Part shown: piece after piece, positions 1 to 14,000 of the stretch
Position numbering within the stretch: position 1 is the first letter of the stretch
Layout: each line of letters opens with the position of its first letter
Assembly (NCBI GenBank): GCA_013398055.1
Contig: VZRS01009436.1
Span: 548,654-612,653 of the forward strand
Origin: Ifrita kowaldi
Taxonomy: Eukaryota; Chordata; Aves; Passeriformes; Cinclosomatidae
Length of the DNA: 64,000 nt
Reading direction: 5' to 3'
Notes under the pieces: generated by a model
The model's database searches: none
What the model was told of the DNA's origin: nothing
What the model saw: only the letters and a program-made list of their open reading frames with translations
Translations under genes and position numbers: made by a program

Positions 1-3000
1 TTAAAATTTGATTAAGGTCATTCCTAATTTAAAAAAAAAAAATTATATCAAAACCAACAAACTCAGCACATCTTTTTAATGTCCTTCTGCAGCACAAAAC
101 ATTTTACCAATGCTGAAATACATAAGGATGAGCTAAATACTTACCCAGAACCATGTCCCATTTCTAAGTAGGATGGTGTATCATGCATTATTCCCACACT
201 AATTTTATTACTATAACGGAAATTGAAGTCATCCATTCACTGAGCCATAAAGAGTAAAACAGCCAGATCTCTGAGCTGTAATGTTTTTTCCCTTGCCTCA
301 AGAGGAGAAAGGAGAAGAGATAAGTCTGAACATATTCATATGAACCTTCTGCAGAGCTACAACTCTTTCACACCTTGTGTTTCAGGTGCTTGAATGACAA
401 AGAAAGGCATCAAGGGATCCTGCTTGCTTTGGCATTGGTTTTAAAGCAAGCGGGATGCACAAGCTAAGGACTGTGTCCATGTACATGCCTGGGTGCCCTC
501 ATGGAGACGTAACCCTTGGAGGGCTTAAACAGACTGGGAATAAGTGAAAAGTGCAGAGAGCTTTCTTTCAACACGAGAGCACTTATATCTATAGAAGCTG
601 AGAGATTCATTTCAGTAACTTTTTATCTTGTATAATGGCCTCAATGGCCCTTGCAGGTTTGACAGTTTAGTGCCAATGACATCTTTTCCTGAAAGTCCTA
701 AAATACTGCTCCGCCTCCCTTTCGGAGTGGGACAGGTAAGAGTCCTGACACATGAGAATGAGTGACAGGCGGCATTTCCTTGTAACCTGCCAGACAGTCT
801 CTCAAGAGTGCAGGTGGTAGAACTCTGCTAGATTTCATCTACTAGTCATCTACCCTGGGCAGTGACAACCTTTTAAAATGTCCTATTTGAGGAATTCCTG
901 GCACACACACACAAAAAAAGTATTATTTTAATGAATCTGTAACACACAAAATTAAAAGACACAATATTTTGAACTCCTGTTTAATCTGAAGTGAATAACA
1001 GCTTCTATTTTTGCTGCTTGGCCACAGGAATATTCATAAGACTCAAACAGTCAGAGCATGTACATCTTTTTCTACTGACTATCACTTATTTACATGCAGA
1101 AAAAATATTTATGCTATATTCCTTGTTGAGGTAGCAGTACTTCCAGTTCCAAATTAACTTCCATAATAAAAACAATCAGATTGTAAAAAGAATGGAACTG
1201 CAGATCTTAGTCAGATTTTATACCCCCAACCATCTCTTTGCAATTCAAAAACTTCAAATACTGTGAGATAAAGTTTTTAAGTTGACAGGCTAAATCTCAA
1301 AGGATCAAATGATAACAAGTAAGGTTCTGGAGAAGGGCTTTCTGATCCCTGTTGTCACTCCCCCTCACCTGCCTTTTACATTAAATGAATATGGAATGAA
1401 CTGAAAATAGAACTTCGAGAGGCAGGCAGTGAGTTCTGACAGTGCTGACAAGCACCAGACAGGCATCATTGACATGGTGTGAGCTGCTGTGAATACTCAG
1501 AGGAAAGGACCTTGCACATTCTTGGACCTTTTGCTGCTGTGCTTAGATAATCTGAAGGGTAACTTTCAAATAGATGGGCTTTAAAAAAAGGTGTATTGCA
1601 GAGCCTTTCTCAGAAGCGGTCAGATTCAAATTCTCATTGGATTTAATTTGGCCTGAGATTTTGACTGATTTTGACTTCAGGACTGGAAGTGTCATCATCA
1701 TAGTCTTTCTGGGCTCTTAATCACAATGTACAAATTTCTACTGTTTCCAGTGTGAACTGAGGATACATGGCAGCTATCAAAGATCTCAACAGCTCAAAAT
1801 AACATAATACCAGTTTTCCGATGAGACTGTACTGGTTTTGAGTGCAGACAAGATGCTATTTTGGGCTTCTGTATGCTAAATGTATGAACCATTACACACA
1901 ATGGTCAAAAAATTGATCTACTGCAATGTTTCATACCCAATTGCTAGTTCAGGGTGCCAGTGTAATCAGAAGTTTAAGTCAATAAATTTTCATGTTTGCT
2001 TATGATTATGGGTATTTAAATTCCTGGTTAAACTTACGAATGACAAAACCAGATCTGAGTTACAAGTTTTGATCCAAACTGAACTTCAGCTATTAAATGT
2101 GATGCTTTCTATCTATTCAGCTTTGTTGTAGTGATATCAATGATACCCAGAAAATTAGGAATACTATTTAAGAATCCAATTTCTTTTAAATTATGAATAA
2201 TGCAATAGTACGTTCTTTAATTTTACACCTATTACAGTTTGCTCATCACTTTTATGACAATACATATCAATTTTTTTATAAATGAAAATGAATTCCACAA
2301 AAACTATTAATAGTATTAAGAAATAATTCTACTTTGCAACACTTGGGTGACATAACTGAACAGACAAATGTCTTTTCCACACATAATTAAAATGAAAGGA
2401 AAAGCTCCTCTTGTGCATATCAAATATGCTACAAGAAAGAGCTTTTAAAGGTGCTATTAATACAAAAGCAACATCTGTACTGAATGTTATTCTGTTTATC
2501 CTTTAAAAGAGATTTTCAAAACATTACTGAATTCTTTCAAGCTTTTTAAAATTGTCTTTCATTAGAAGTTGATGAGGATATATCCTTATGATTGGTTTTA
2601 AAAAATTTTGCAGAAGTTGAATTTACTTTAAGGAGCAAATTACAGAGCTGCATGTTTAACATAACTGTTGTTTGAAAAGAAAAGAAAGGGGGGAAAAAAG
2701 GACAAATCCACTACTATTGAGCCTTTAGTTAAAACTGTGTAATTCCTTCTCCCACTTGTACCTTTCTGTTCAATGTTGATGCTGAAAGTGTTCTGAGGAC
2801 ACAATCTGAGGACACCATATTTTAGACATCAGACTATTTCTATAAAAATATCACATACTTTAAAAGGTAAAAATAGCTAAGCTATTTGCTTCACTTTTTT
2901 GTACACAGCAAATGCCTGTAAATAAGGAAAGCTTATTTTCTCTGCATATTTGCCAACTGGAATTTAATGCCATATGTGAAGAAACTTCTAAGGAAGCTGT

Positions 3001-6000
3001 AATAACTGAGGAATAAGTAGTGCATCTGTGTTAAAAAACCGAAGCAGAATAAAAGCTTCCATAAAGGGGAAATAGAAACAGTAAAATCAGGAAGTAGTAA
3101 ACTAATACATTTCTTTCTATGTTCTTGCGGAGCTACCAATATAACATATAAAACAAATATAATATTGTTAATTTTCATATATGTATTTAAAAAAGCATGT
3201 TTGCCAAAGATCTTTATCCAACACTGACTTAAATCCTCTCTCAACCTCTATCTGCCTCAGTGTATGGTTATATGATACATCTAAGAACTCCTTCGTTGGT
3301 ACAACCCTTTTCTGCTCACTCTTACAAATAATGATGTAATTCCAGCAGCACAAAGTTAAACATGAAATTCCTGGGAAAAAATCCTGCTTTGGAAAAAAAA
3401 CTTTTCCACAGACCTGCTGCATTCCCCTATTATATGACTATTCAATGGCTCACCACTTACAAAAATCCTGGTTACATTCGGTCTGATTCATGATTACAGG
3501 AATGGCAGAGAGACCTAATACTAAAAATGTCTGATGAAGTCTTCAGAGAATGCAATGGACACTCAGTCTTTTTACAAAAGAAAAAAAACCTGTTGTGTCC
3601 AGCTGCAGAGCATCTATTGCAGTGTCTGCTTTGGATGATGTAAGTGGTTTTTTCTTGTTGTAATGATCCTATTTCAGACAGTTACTGCTTCTGTATGGGT
3701 TTTTTGGTCATTATTTAAAAGCATCAAACCTTATTCTAATTATGAAATAGCCTTGTGGAAACCAATAACCTGTAACACTGATTACAGATTCCTGACATGA
3801 AGAAGAAATAACACTCAAAATGCTAATCCAGTGGTATACAGAACAGGCTGGACTATAATGCTTCTAGTAACATAATTATTTATTATTAGTAGCAAAATTA
3901 GTTAATCGTATTAACATAATGTTATTATAATTATTACTTGTAGTAAGAAATGGAACTCTAAAATTCAACACTTATGAAGTTAAGAAAAAGAGTTTCCCAA
4001 AGATAATGGCCTGCTGCAGGAAATATTATATTGAAAGAAAGATGAACCAAACATCACATTCATAACAGCCTTTTCCTGCAAACAATCAGAAAAGAACACT
4101 TCATACTGTACTGGTCAAAGCTAGAAAGAGAAAGAAAAAGGTAGAAGAGGTAAGTGCATTCTTTGTGCTCCAAGTTTGTTCAATAGAAGTGTAACTCAGG
4201 GTCATCCTGCCAAAGAAAAATGAAATGTTTTAGTAATTTCTTGGAGTTTTTTGGTTTGTTTGTTTGTTTTTACAGGGGGCTGCCAATAAAACATCATCTC
4301 TCCCTCTCTCTCTATATATATTTATAGGTTTCACAGGCACATGGGAAGGTAAAGAAGGCAGAGCTGTGTTGTGCCCAGTTCTGTGCCTTTGGAGGATGCT
4401 TTAGAAGATGAGGGTCGTCCCACTGGGATCAGATATTCTTGTATAGGATATGTCAAATCTTTATCACACAGCAAATTTGATGAAACATCACTTGTTGCCA
4501 ACACTATAGAAACCAGCCCAACCTCCCAAAGATTCCTCTGCACCACATTATTCTTTCCCAGATTCAGTACAGTCAAGAATATCAGCCCTGAGTTGCAAAT
4601 TCCAGAACCAAGAGACATGGCATGTGCTATCACTATTTTCACAGGTAATTATCTAAGTATCAGTGCCAGAATGTTAAGAATGTTATTTTCTCCTGCTAGA
4701 AATCTCTTGCTAGTGCTGTGGAAAAGTTGATTCCACTTGGCAGTTTGTTTTAATATGCAGAAAATGAGCTGTTAAAAAAGCTTACAAAAGGTTAATCAAT
4801 GAAACCCTTATACTTGAGGGCATGCAATGTAATGCTCCACTATTTCTGCAAAAAGAAAGAAAAGTTATTTTTGTATTTTAAAATAACGAATCCCTCAAAT
4901 CGTTGTACATTCATGCATTTCTTGGAAAAGGCATAGGGGAAGTCATGACTCTAAACATGTTTTTCTTTAGTAAGTAAATATCTCTGAAGGATATGTATAG
5001 AACTTTCAGTTTTTTCTCCTTAGTGAAACATTGTCTGGGTGGACACTGGTTAGTACTAAAATAAACTATGTATTTTATAGTGGCTGCCTCACAGTAAGAG
5101 AATTGAGATTTTTTTTTTCTCCCTATCAAATATATAAACTTAATGAGTAAGCTTTTTAAAGACAATATCATCTTCCATTCAGCTTACAGAAACCAAAGTA
5201 CTTTGGTTGCTCTGTTTCACCTCAGTGCTCATGTGGTGCTGCTTCAGCAACATTTGGAAATGAAAACAAACAATGTGCAAAAATGCCTAAAGGGACTCAC
5301 CATCTTTTACAAGAACAGAGTAAAGGCAGAGCTAGCAAAATACAACTAGAAAATGTTTTTCTCCTCAAGTCAATTTTTGCAGCAAAGAGTTACCACCTCC
5401 ATCAAAAAAAATAGACAATACAGACTATGCCTGATGCCATTTCAAGAAAGTACGTTGATAGAAATTGCTTTTAGTTCTGTCAATGTCAGTAGAAAATGCC
5501 AAAGTGCCAAAACATCACAGTTGTGCATGACTGTGCTAACCAAAAAAAACCTGTAAGGGCCAAGCTGACTTAAAAGAGCTGCATTACTTGTGTAAAAAAA
5601 TTGAATTAATCCTTTGGGCTAGATGCCACTGTGTGTCATTGATGCAAACTTGGAGGTCAGCAGAAGCACTATGAATTTACAATGACATGACTGAAAACAG
5701 AATCTTTCCTCCAGCACTTAAGTTTTATGCAGCATAAAATATGTATGAATGCTTGACAACTTTTCCTTTCATTATATACAAAAGTGACTCTCTCGTCTCT
5801 CTAAAATAACACTGTCAAACCAAGAGGGACTGCCAGAAACCTGTCACAGATAATAATCTATTTTCCAGGTTCCTGAATAGCAATGAAAAAGAAGATACTG
5901 AGTGTCAGTTCCCAACACATAAATTAAAGTTCTATGCCTCTAATTAGGTCATGTTTCCCCTCCAAATAGAATTGTGTTTAATATTACAAAGAATTTTAAT

Positions 6001-7077
6001 TATTTTCTTGTAAGTAATAGGCTAGAGATGTTGTGGAACATCTACTAGAGGATGAGCGATAAATAAGATTAAAAATTAAAAATTGCAAAACTCAAATTAC
6101 TTGCAATGACATTTGCTCTAGAAATACTGTTCCTGGTTTTACTCAAAGTGCAAATGCTTCAAAAGCTGACTTTAAAAGTAAAGAAAATTCTCCTTTCTTT
6201 CGCTTGCATTTGGAGAAGATGAGAAGGTGAAAAGAGCACTGGAAGTTTTAATTTAAATAGCTGATAGCTTCATACTACAGAGTTGTGCACACTGCTTGAA
6301 GATTCTGTACCCTTTTTTTGAAACACTGTTACATAGTACATGTTCAAGACCTCCCAATTGGTCTCCCAATCTGTCCCTAAACATTTTTCCAAGCGTAAAG
6401 AAACTGAATGTCCTATGTTCTAACTGGAGACTGAGTCTCCAATATTCTTTTCTTCCTGCCTCTCCTCTTGCTTTTTTAAACCATAACAATTGCTTTTTTG
6501 TACAATCAAGATTTTAAGACCACCGAAGATTTTTCTAAAACAACAAACTCTGAGTAAATGAGGTGATGGCAGACCGTTTTTCCAAATCTGAGAACTTTCC
6601 CTTTGTTTCTACATCTGTAAGCCACCACCTATTCTTCACCCTCTCTGCTGTAACTTCTTGCTTCTGAAACAAGGCAGGATGCGTCCCTACCATCTTTGTA
6701 ACCAGGCCCAAGGAATGATCCATTTCTGTCCCCACTATACAGCATGTGGAGGTGTCTCTGGAGCAGTACCCTCACCCTGGGGCTTCACCTTGTTGATCCA
6801 GATGCCCACACTGTGTAAACCACGTGCAACACTGACAGCTCCTGCCTGTCATATCATTGGAATTACATGGCCATGGCTACAGCAGCCTTGTCACAACAGC
6901 TTGGCTCTTCCCCTGACCCTGCATGTCCTTCTTTGGGTCGCAGACACTTTGGAGCGCTATGATTCAAAAAATGGGCATCTCTTCATAAAGTGGTGAATAA
7001 TAATAAGGTTACCTCATACCCTGTGATTTTTGCACTTTTTAAGCAATGACACCCAGAATATGTTGTGTGTACAGAAG

Positions 7078-7106
7078 GAGGAGGGGTGGGAGGGGTGGAA
7101 GGAAGG
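7078..7106 (+). other. G-rich run with quadruplex potential
   Basis: A purine-only stretch except for two T residues, with three runs of three or four G close together (GGGGTGGGAGGGG) flanked by GG doublets on both sides. This is compatible with a two-tetrad, or imperfect three-tetrad, G-quadruplex on the plus strand, which is the template strand for CNTNAP2. Folding is inferred only from the pattern. Confidence 0.4.
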
Positions 7107-9718
7107 AGCATAAGAGTCTGTAAGAGGACAAACTCTTGCAGAGATGTGTAGGAGAACAAACCAGGCTAGCAGAGTAAGAGCTGTTCTGTCCCTACTGTCT
7201 ATTGTAATGGACTCCAGAACAGTCTAACTACTGAACTATTCCTGGATTTCAGTGCTGATTGTGGACAAACTATTGATCCTGTTGAAAGATGATATCCTAG
7301 AAGTGATGCAGCTTGTGTCCAAAGGACAGTTATAGCAACAAGACCTTGAGGTGAAACAAGGAGCACCCTCGGTCTCCTGAATCCATTCAGATGGTTTCAC
7401 TTTTTTACCAAGTAATGATCTGTCAACTTCCTGCACATCTTGGTTGGCAAATTAGCTGGGTAAACTCTCGGACTGGTAGATGGCTGTATCCACAATGGTA
7501 CATATACATATATACAGTGACTGTAACTTATACTATCAATTAAAAACTGACTGCATTCTTTTCACCTTCTGCTACTCCACTTACAGCCATTTACTGAACA
7601 TCATAATTGCCAAACTAAATAGGCATAGCAGTATCTGTTTAAGTTATTATAAATGATTAATCATATGCTGGGTGATCATGAGATGTGCTTAGTCAACTAC
7701 TTCTCTCTCAAATAGAAGCAAAGTAAAAAACACACTTCAGATAGATTTCATGCTTTTCTCACTAGTTTGCAGTAAAAATTAAATCGGCTACAAGATTAAC
7801 TAAAGAGCTAACACAGCACGAAATGCAATCACATTTCTCCAGTGATGCTAACACCTACAGAAAAGTTTACAGGAACCACTATATCCTGTCATTAACAGCA
7901 ATCCATGTTTTTCCACAATTAGGAAGTTTATATGGTGCTGGAAGTTATTTGTGCCATTGGTGAAAGACCTGGCTGACACTATTGTGTGGTTGCCATCATG
8001 TTGCCATCTATGACAAAGCTTGGTCAGCATAGGTGTGGGAATCCTGGAAATGGACTTTCTCCAAGAACCACCTGTATGGAAGAAGAAGCAGAGATGGCAA
8101 ACTAGCATATTGGGGAAAAAAATATAATATTTTGGATATGCAGTCTTTCTGATATTAGAAAACATTCCTTTCATTTTCCTTTATATTATATGAATACTTA
8201 GTGGTGTCCTGGGAATGCTGTTGTTGAGTTGTGCATAAACACAACAAATATAACTATAGCTCCACGCTCTATTGTATCCTTTTGTTTATTTCTTTATTAT
8301 AATCTAAAAGGAAAGTAATAACGCAAAAAAACTCCCACATAGTCACTTAAATCAATACATGTAAGCCCTGGAAGACTTTAAAATGCAAACTTAAGTATAT
8401 TTTACAATGTCCATTCCAACATCACCATCTCTCTGATCCAAGAGGTAATGCTGGTTTTAAATAAGCATCGTTGGCTTGATAAACCAATCTTTAGAGACAA
8501 GTCTCTTCATGCTCTTTTGCATTCAACAAAAATATGCAGAGAATCCACTGAAGTAAAAATCTGTGTTCTTAAGGTAACTGCAAAGTATTGGGCACCTCCG
8601 TAGCATTCAGAGCTAAGGGGCTTATCTTTCTTTCATCAAAGTCAAAACTAAAATTTTCACAGACTTGACTAGAACCAGACTAGCAATAGCTGATGCGGGT
8701 GTAGTAAGAAAAGGCAACACGGAAAGCAACAAAAATTGAGTTCACTTCCTGTCAAACTTACTGAATTAAAAAAGAATTAGAAGGGCAAGTTTCCACCTAG
8801 TTCTGTCCAGATCTACTCACATAAATTACACTCCTAGTAGCAAGTTAGGATTATCATTTAACCAGTGACTGTTTCAGGGTTTTTGTCCTGAAGGAAATTC
8901 AGTGCAACACAAGTGAGTGTTCAAATAGTAGTTGTAAAAAGCCTTATCTCATCTTTCATGCTAAAATAGTGATCAGCAAAGATCCCTTCCAACTCTGTTC
9001 AACAGCTCAGAGGAAATGAGACCAAAACAAGTAAACCTAACTTCAGCCTTCTGTATATATTTAGAAAGCCTATCAAGGACAACACCTTAGTTTATTGATT
9101 CTTGGGTTCCTCCATCCTTGCAAAGTGTCAGTGCAACCAATAAAGAGTTCCATTGTTCTCAGGGAAATATCTGGAAAAGGAACCATCTATGCTTTAGAAT
9201 GCATAGCTTGTGCTTTTTAGGCAACTTTCCAGCAAAAATCGGTGACTGATGAAGCAGAATTCACAAAAACCTGAACTAAACTCACCAATTTTCTTAGACA
9301 AAGAAAGTCTGCAATCAAGAACTCTATTTCTTGATCTGATTGAGTCTACTGCACAGAGATAGTAAACCAGACTACAGGGAGAATGTGTAGTAAAAATAAT
9401 TATAACTACTACAAGTATTTCTGTGTCTCAGTTCTGTGAAATTCAAACTCACAAATGCCCATTCATGTAGCTGCACTCATGGCTTAAGGTCAATAGCCAA
9501 AAATAAACATACAGAGAGAAACAGAGGGACAAGCGTGGCTATCTGTGAAGAATCTAAGTTTCTAATATTCAGACTTGCCTGATGCTAAGTCATCATTCTG
9601 TCTTTCACGGACAGAGTTTCTGTCTCTCATCTCGATCATGCTGACAAGTGCCTCAGGGGTATCTGCCCCCACTTACCACAGTCAGTGTATAACCTGCTAG
9701 CAGTAATATGAGAAAGAC

Positions 9719-9746
9719 CTGGTGGGAAATATTATCTTCCCACCAG
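9719..9746. repeat. Perfect inverted repeat (10-bp arms, 8-nt loop)
   Basis: The arms CTGGTGGGAA (9719-9728) and TTCCCACCAG (9737-9746) are exact reverse complements around the loop ATATTATC. Six of the ten stem pairs are G-C, so the stem should be stable in RNA from either strand. It lies in intron 8. Pairing stops at the next base on both sides (9718 and 9747), so this is too short for a typical microRNA precursor. Confidence 0.6.
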
Positions 9747-10960
9747 AAGGGCACTTGAGCTCTGTGTGTACACATTCCCTATTTAAGCCTTCATTTAACC
9801 ACCAAAGCAAAAGCACTTCTTGATTCCCACATAAAGTGCCCCAGGGAATTGTCACTGGAAGAGCACACTTTAGGTCTGTCAGAGAGAGACATTTTATTAC
9901 CTGAAGGATGCTATCTTAACCCAAGGTCTAAAATATAAATGAACTGCAGTTCAGATGACTTGAGATCTAGCAGAAAGACAGAAGGGTGGAAAGCTTCCCA
10001 GGGATTCAACAGGACGAAGGCTGATTTATTTAATACAGATAAATATGACAAAAAGATATTCCTATTCCAAGTTTTAATAAGTTTATGCTTGACAGGAGGA
10101 ACTGAACTGAAGTCTTGAGCAGCAGCTAATACAAGATGTTAACTAATAGAGTTGGAAGAGGAAAAAAGAAGCTTCAAGCAGATGAATTCAAGTTAAAGGC
10201 AGGAGCTTTTGAACACTGAAAATTTCTCTGTTACGGTATTATGGGCTGAAGGAGACTGTCCTTTTTCAATGACTTATCATCTGTAGGGTAAAATCTAAGG
10301 GATCTTCATAGACCCTCTAGTATTTAAGTAGAGCAGAGAATGCTTAGATATGAAAGGTCAAAACTGCCTATGAAAAGACGAGTGAGAAAATAAACAGAGG
10401 ATAAATCAAGATATTATTTTAGAATCTGCCATCATGAAAACCCAGCCTTTTCTCAAGAGGCAGAGATGTTCTATTCTATATTGAAGCAGGGATTTGAGGT
10501 TTGCTTTAAAAACACATTGTAAAGCCATTAGATGATTCCTCAGGAGTGTTGTTTTGAACATTACTATTGTTTCTTTGAGCAAAGCAATACTCTCTGTGTT
10601 TTTTAATGAGTTACCGATTTTTTCCCATGTTGAAAGCTTCAGAAAAGTTTGGTTTCGTTAGGAAGGAATTTGGGTTGAGTTGCCAGAGCAGGTAGATAAA
10701 ACTAAGTGGAAGAAAAAGAGGCAGTTGGGACACAGGCTGTGGCTTAACCCTGCATTGAACTGCATTTGCATATGGTTTTGGAAAAAGTTTCATAAGAAGT
10801 TTTTATAGCCAAGAGAGATTTGGGAGCATGACATTTTCCAGTTGCTGATTTTTCTGTGCTCAAGAAATAAGACATTTGCTTGTTAAAGCTTATAAATAAA
10901 TACAACTTTATCAACAACTTATTCTAATTGCCAGATTATAAGTATTGAGTAAGTTCTTAG

Positions 10961-11006
10961 TAGGTATTCAAACTAGTAAGTATTCAAACTAGTAGGTATT
11001 CAAACT
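10961..11006. repeat. Three tandem copies of a 16-bp unit
   Basis: The unit TAGGTATTCAAACTAG occurs at 10961-10976, again with one change (TAAGTATTCAAACTAG) at 10977-10992, and a third time, diverging in its last two bases, from 10993. This is a short minisatellite-like tandem array in intron 8. No function is evident. Confidence 0.8.
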
Positions 11007-14000
11007 TTTAAACTGCAGCAGAATATCAGAATCCTTTAATATGCAAAACTATACTGGAAATCTGCTTTCAAAAAGTTCTAAATGCAAGACCACATCTTTC
11101 TTCCATCTTGTCAGCCTAGCATCAATCCCTTGGGTAAATCCAACATTTTCTAGAAAGTTTGCCTTAATCTCATCATGACAAAACCAGAATTTAGTCCAAA
11201 ACTATATGACGCAGTAAAGATAAATCACTTGACTGTTTTCTGAGATTCTCTCCTATTATTAATCCCTATGCTGGGACCTACACAATTGTGAAGATATTAA
11301 TCAAAGTTTACTTTGCAGAGAAAAAGTCAATAGGATGTTTAACTCTTGATTTATACACGAGCTTTAAGTATTTCACCTGTGTAATTCTGCACAGTCAGTA
11401 GCTTATTTCTTCTAATTAAATCTTTATTTCAGCTCTCAGTGGGCCTGATTTACTAACAGCAAGTTTATTAATATAACTCTCATCAATCAAATGGTAGTAG
11501 CATCTTAATGAGACTAATGTAAGAAAAAGTAAAATCAAAGGCATTGACTTTGTACAACAGTTTTGCCAGTCTGTTCACAGCTAAGCAGTGCTTACTGGAT
11601 GCTTAACAGAATGCTGGGCAGGGCAGGGATTTTTTTCCTGTTTAGAAACCTGTTTTGAAGGTACAATTGGCAAGATCATGAAAAAAGAAAATATTTGCTC
11701 AGGAAGAAAATCAGGCAGTAAGTCTAACTGCAAGGGCTGATCATCTTTGTCCTTTTCATATGTAATACAAACTGAAAGTTCATGTGCATATTAATGTAAA
11801 GTGTTCTGTTACACTCAGCATTTTGCTATGGGCAGCAGAGTGTACACCTTACTAACACAGTAAAACATTTATTACTGTTTTTTACCAGCTCTTTATTGCC
11901 TCTGCCATTTACCACTCAGAAGCCCAGGACAGGTCATGGACTAGTCATTTGGTCACTGTTAAACAAGTTACAGCCAGGTCAATTAAAACCTGAAATTCTG
12001 GTCAACACAAAAGTCAGTTGCTTTTTACTTGTAACACAAAAGTCATACATACTATATATTACAGTATATATAACCATCCCTGATTCTTTTCAGCCCAAAT
12101 AAAATAAATATGAAGTGTTCATAATATGGGTAGATTTAATTATCAGATGTGCAGAGTTGAGGTTGTGGTTTGAAAGCGACTGAAGGCATGAAAGATGCAG
12201 CAAGGTAAACAGTATCTAATATAACTAAAGAAGAAAATAAAATGTATTTTGCCAAAACCAGAAGCGATCTTTAGAAAGTTTTCTAGAAATTACTGATGCT
12301 CATATCAACGACCTGCAGTTTTTTAAAAGTAGCAACAAAGGAATGAGAGAGGTATCTAAGGCACGACAGACAGTAGGAACATCTCATACAAAAGATAACT
12401 TTGAACTCCACACAATGAGTGAAGAAGCTTCAGGTATACAAGACCATTTTAATAATTATAAAAATATTATTTTTCTTTTACATATTCCAATAATAAACTA
12501 GTGGGTTGACTTATCCTGCCAAAAAGATGAAGAAGATTGATCAAGAGACTGAGAGAATTTAATGAAGAATTGAATATAGTGAAATCTCCAGCAGGTAGGA
12601 CACGCAGTTAAATAAACAAAGAAACAATTAAGTGCCTTTTTGAAGATCAAAGGACAACATGAAATAAGATGTAAGAACTCTAGATGGGATCTGCTAACAC
12701 AGTGAAAAAAGATCCCTGACAAAACTGAGCAGACAACAGGGAAGGATCTCTGGGATACAAAGAAAACTGCTAAGAAAAGATTGCCTGATGGCAGCTCTCC
12801 ATCTCTCTGGTTTTAAATGTAAAGCAATGTCTGTTTCATGATTCCAATGAATCACCTACTATTATCCAAATGTTTTCCCACAGCATGCTATGTAACCTCT
12901 CATGATCACTGTATTTACACAGAAGTTAAACATTTTTCATTCCTGCTTTTTATTTGGTCACTTTAGAGTATTATATCCCTTCATTCACTGCACTTCTGTG
13001 TATTATTATTTCACTTTTACTTTTGCAAAGTGTCATCAAAATATATAAAATTGCATCTGCCTTTCTCTCCTTGAACAAAATGCTCCCATGATTTAGGTAT
13101 GAAAGTTCTGTCAAGTAAACAAGAAAATCTTTTTCTCCTACTGTTTGATCTCTTCTAGTCATCAAGAAGCACTTCATAAAGTAGTAGTTAAGTAAGGAGG
13201 TTAGCAGTGCCCAGATATCAGTGAGAAAAGTGGGAATTCAACTGTATTTGAAAAATCAGGAGGCTAGACTGTCCTGTTTATCTGAAATCTGTGCCTGCTA
13301 AGTTGGAGCTCCCTGAGTCAGTACACGCAACTTGAAGATATTCAAGGGAAATTATGACAAATAAAACCAGACAAACCAGAACTCTGTTCCACATCAGTAC
13401 CTTAATGGCAGAGATGTGAAGGAACAAGACTCTGCCATCTGAACATCAGTTTAGAGCTCTCTCAAGTGAGTCCTACCAGTCAGTACAACTACTGCTTCTA
13501 TAACCAGCACTACACTGTGCCCCAGAATGAAGTACTGATGTCCCCATGTTGACTGGAAAACTGACATTAAAGCTGCTAATGTCAGCAAGTTTGTAAGTTA
13601 TGAGAAGCACATAGAATAAAGACTAAAACACTTTAACTTGCTCCTGGAAAAACATGCTATTACAGGTGACAGGCAGAAATATAGCAAAGATATGAAACCC
13701 AAACCAGATTTGCATCTAGGCTGTGGTTTTAGTTAGTCTAATATTTCGTGATAACCAGGCTGCATTCCTCCCAGTACAGTCTATTCATACCCTACACATG
13801 CAGTTACATAGAAGGCTGCACACTTGATTGCGTGAAATTCTCCTTTGTTAGGTGTTAAAAACAGCCAGTGAAAAAATTGTGCACCTTTTATCTACAGGAC
13901 CACAATGCTCAGAAATCTTTGTGCCAAAGGCCGACCATTTTGACTTCTAGAAAACCCGGCAGGTTTATAGCATGACATCTGTTAATTCCCTGCAGAAGAA

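Noticed and set aside
9719..9746. MicroRNA precursor
   Set aside because: The stem is only 10 bp and pairing does not continue beyond it, too short for a precursor hairpin.
12371..12382. ACAGTAGGAAC, resembling the expected exon 4 donor end in reverse complement
   Set aside because: It lies downstream of exon 8 in gene order, so it cannot be exon 4, and the neighbouring sequence does not translate to the expected peptide.
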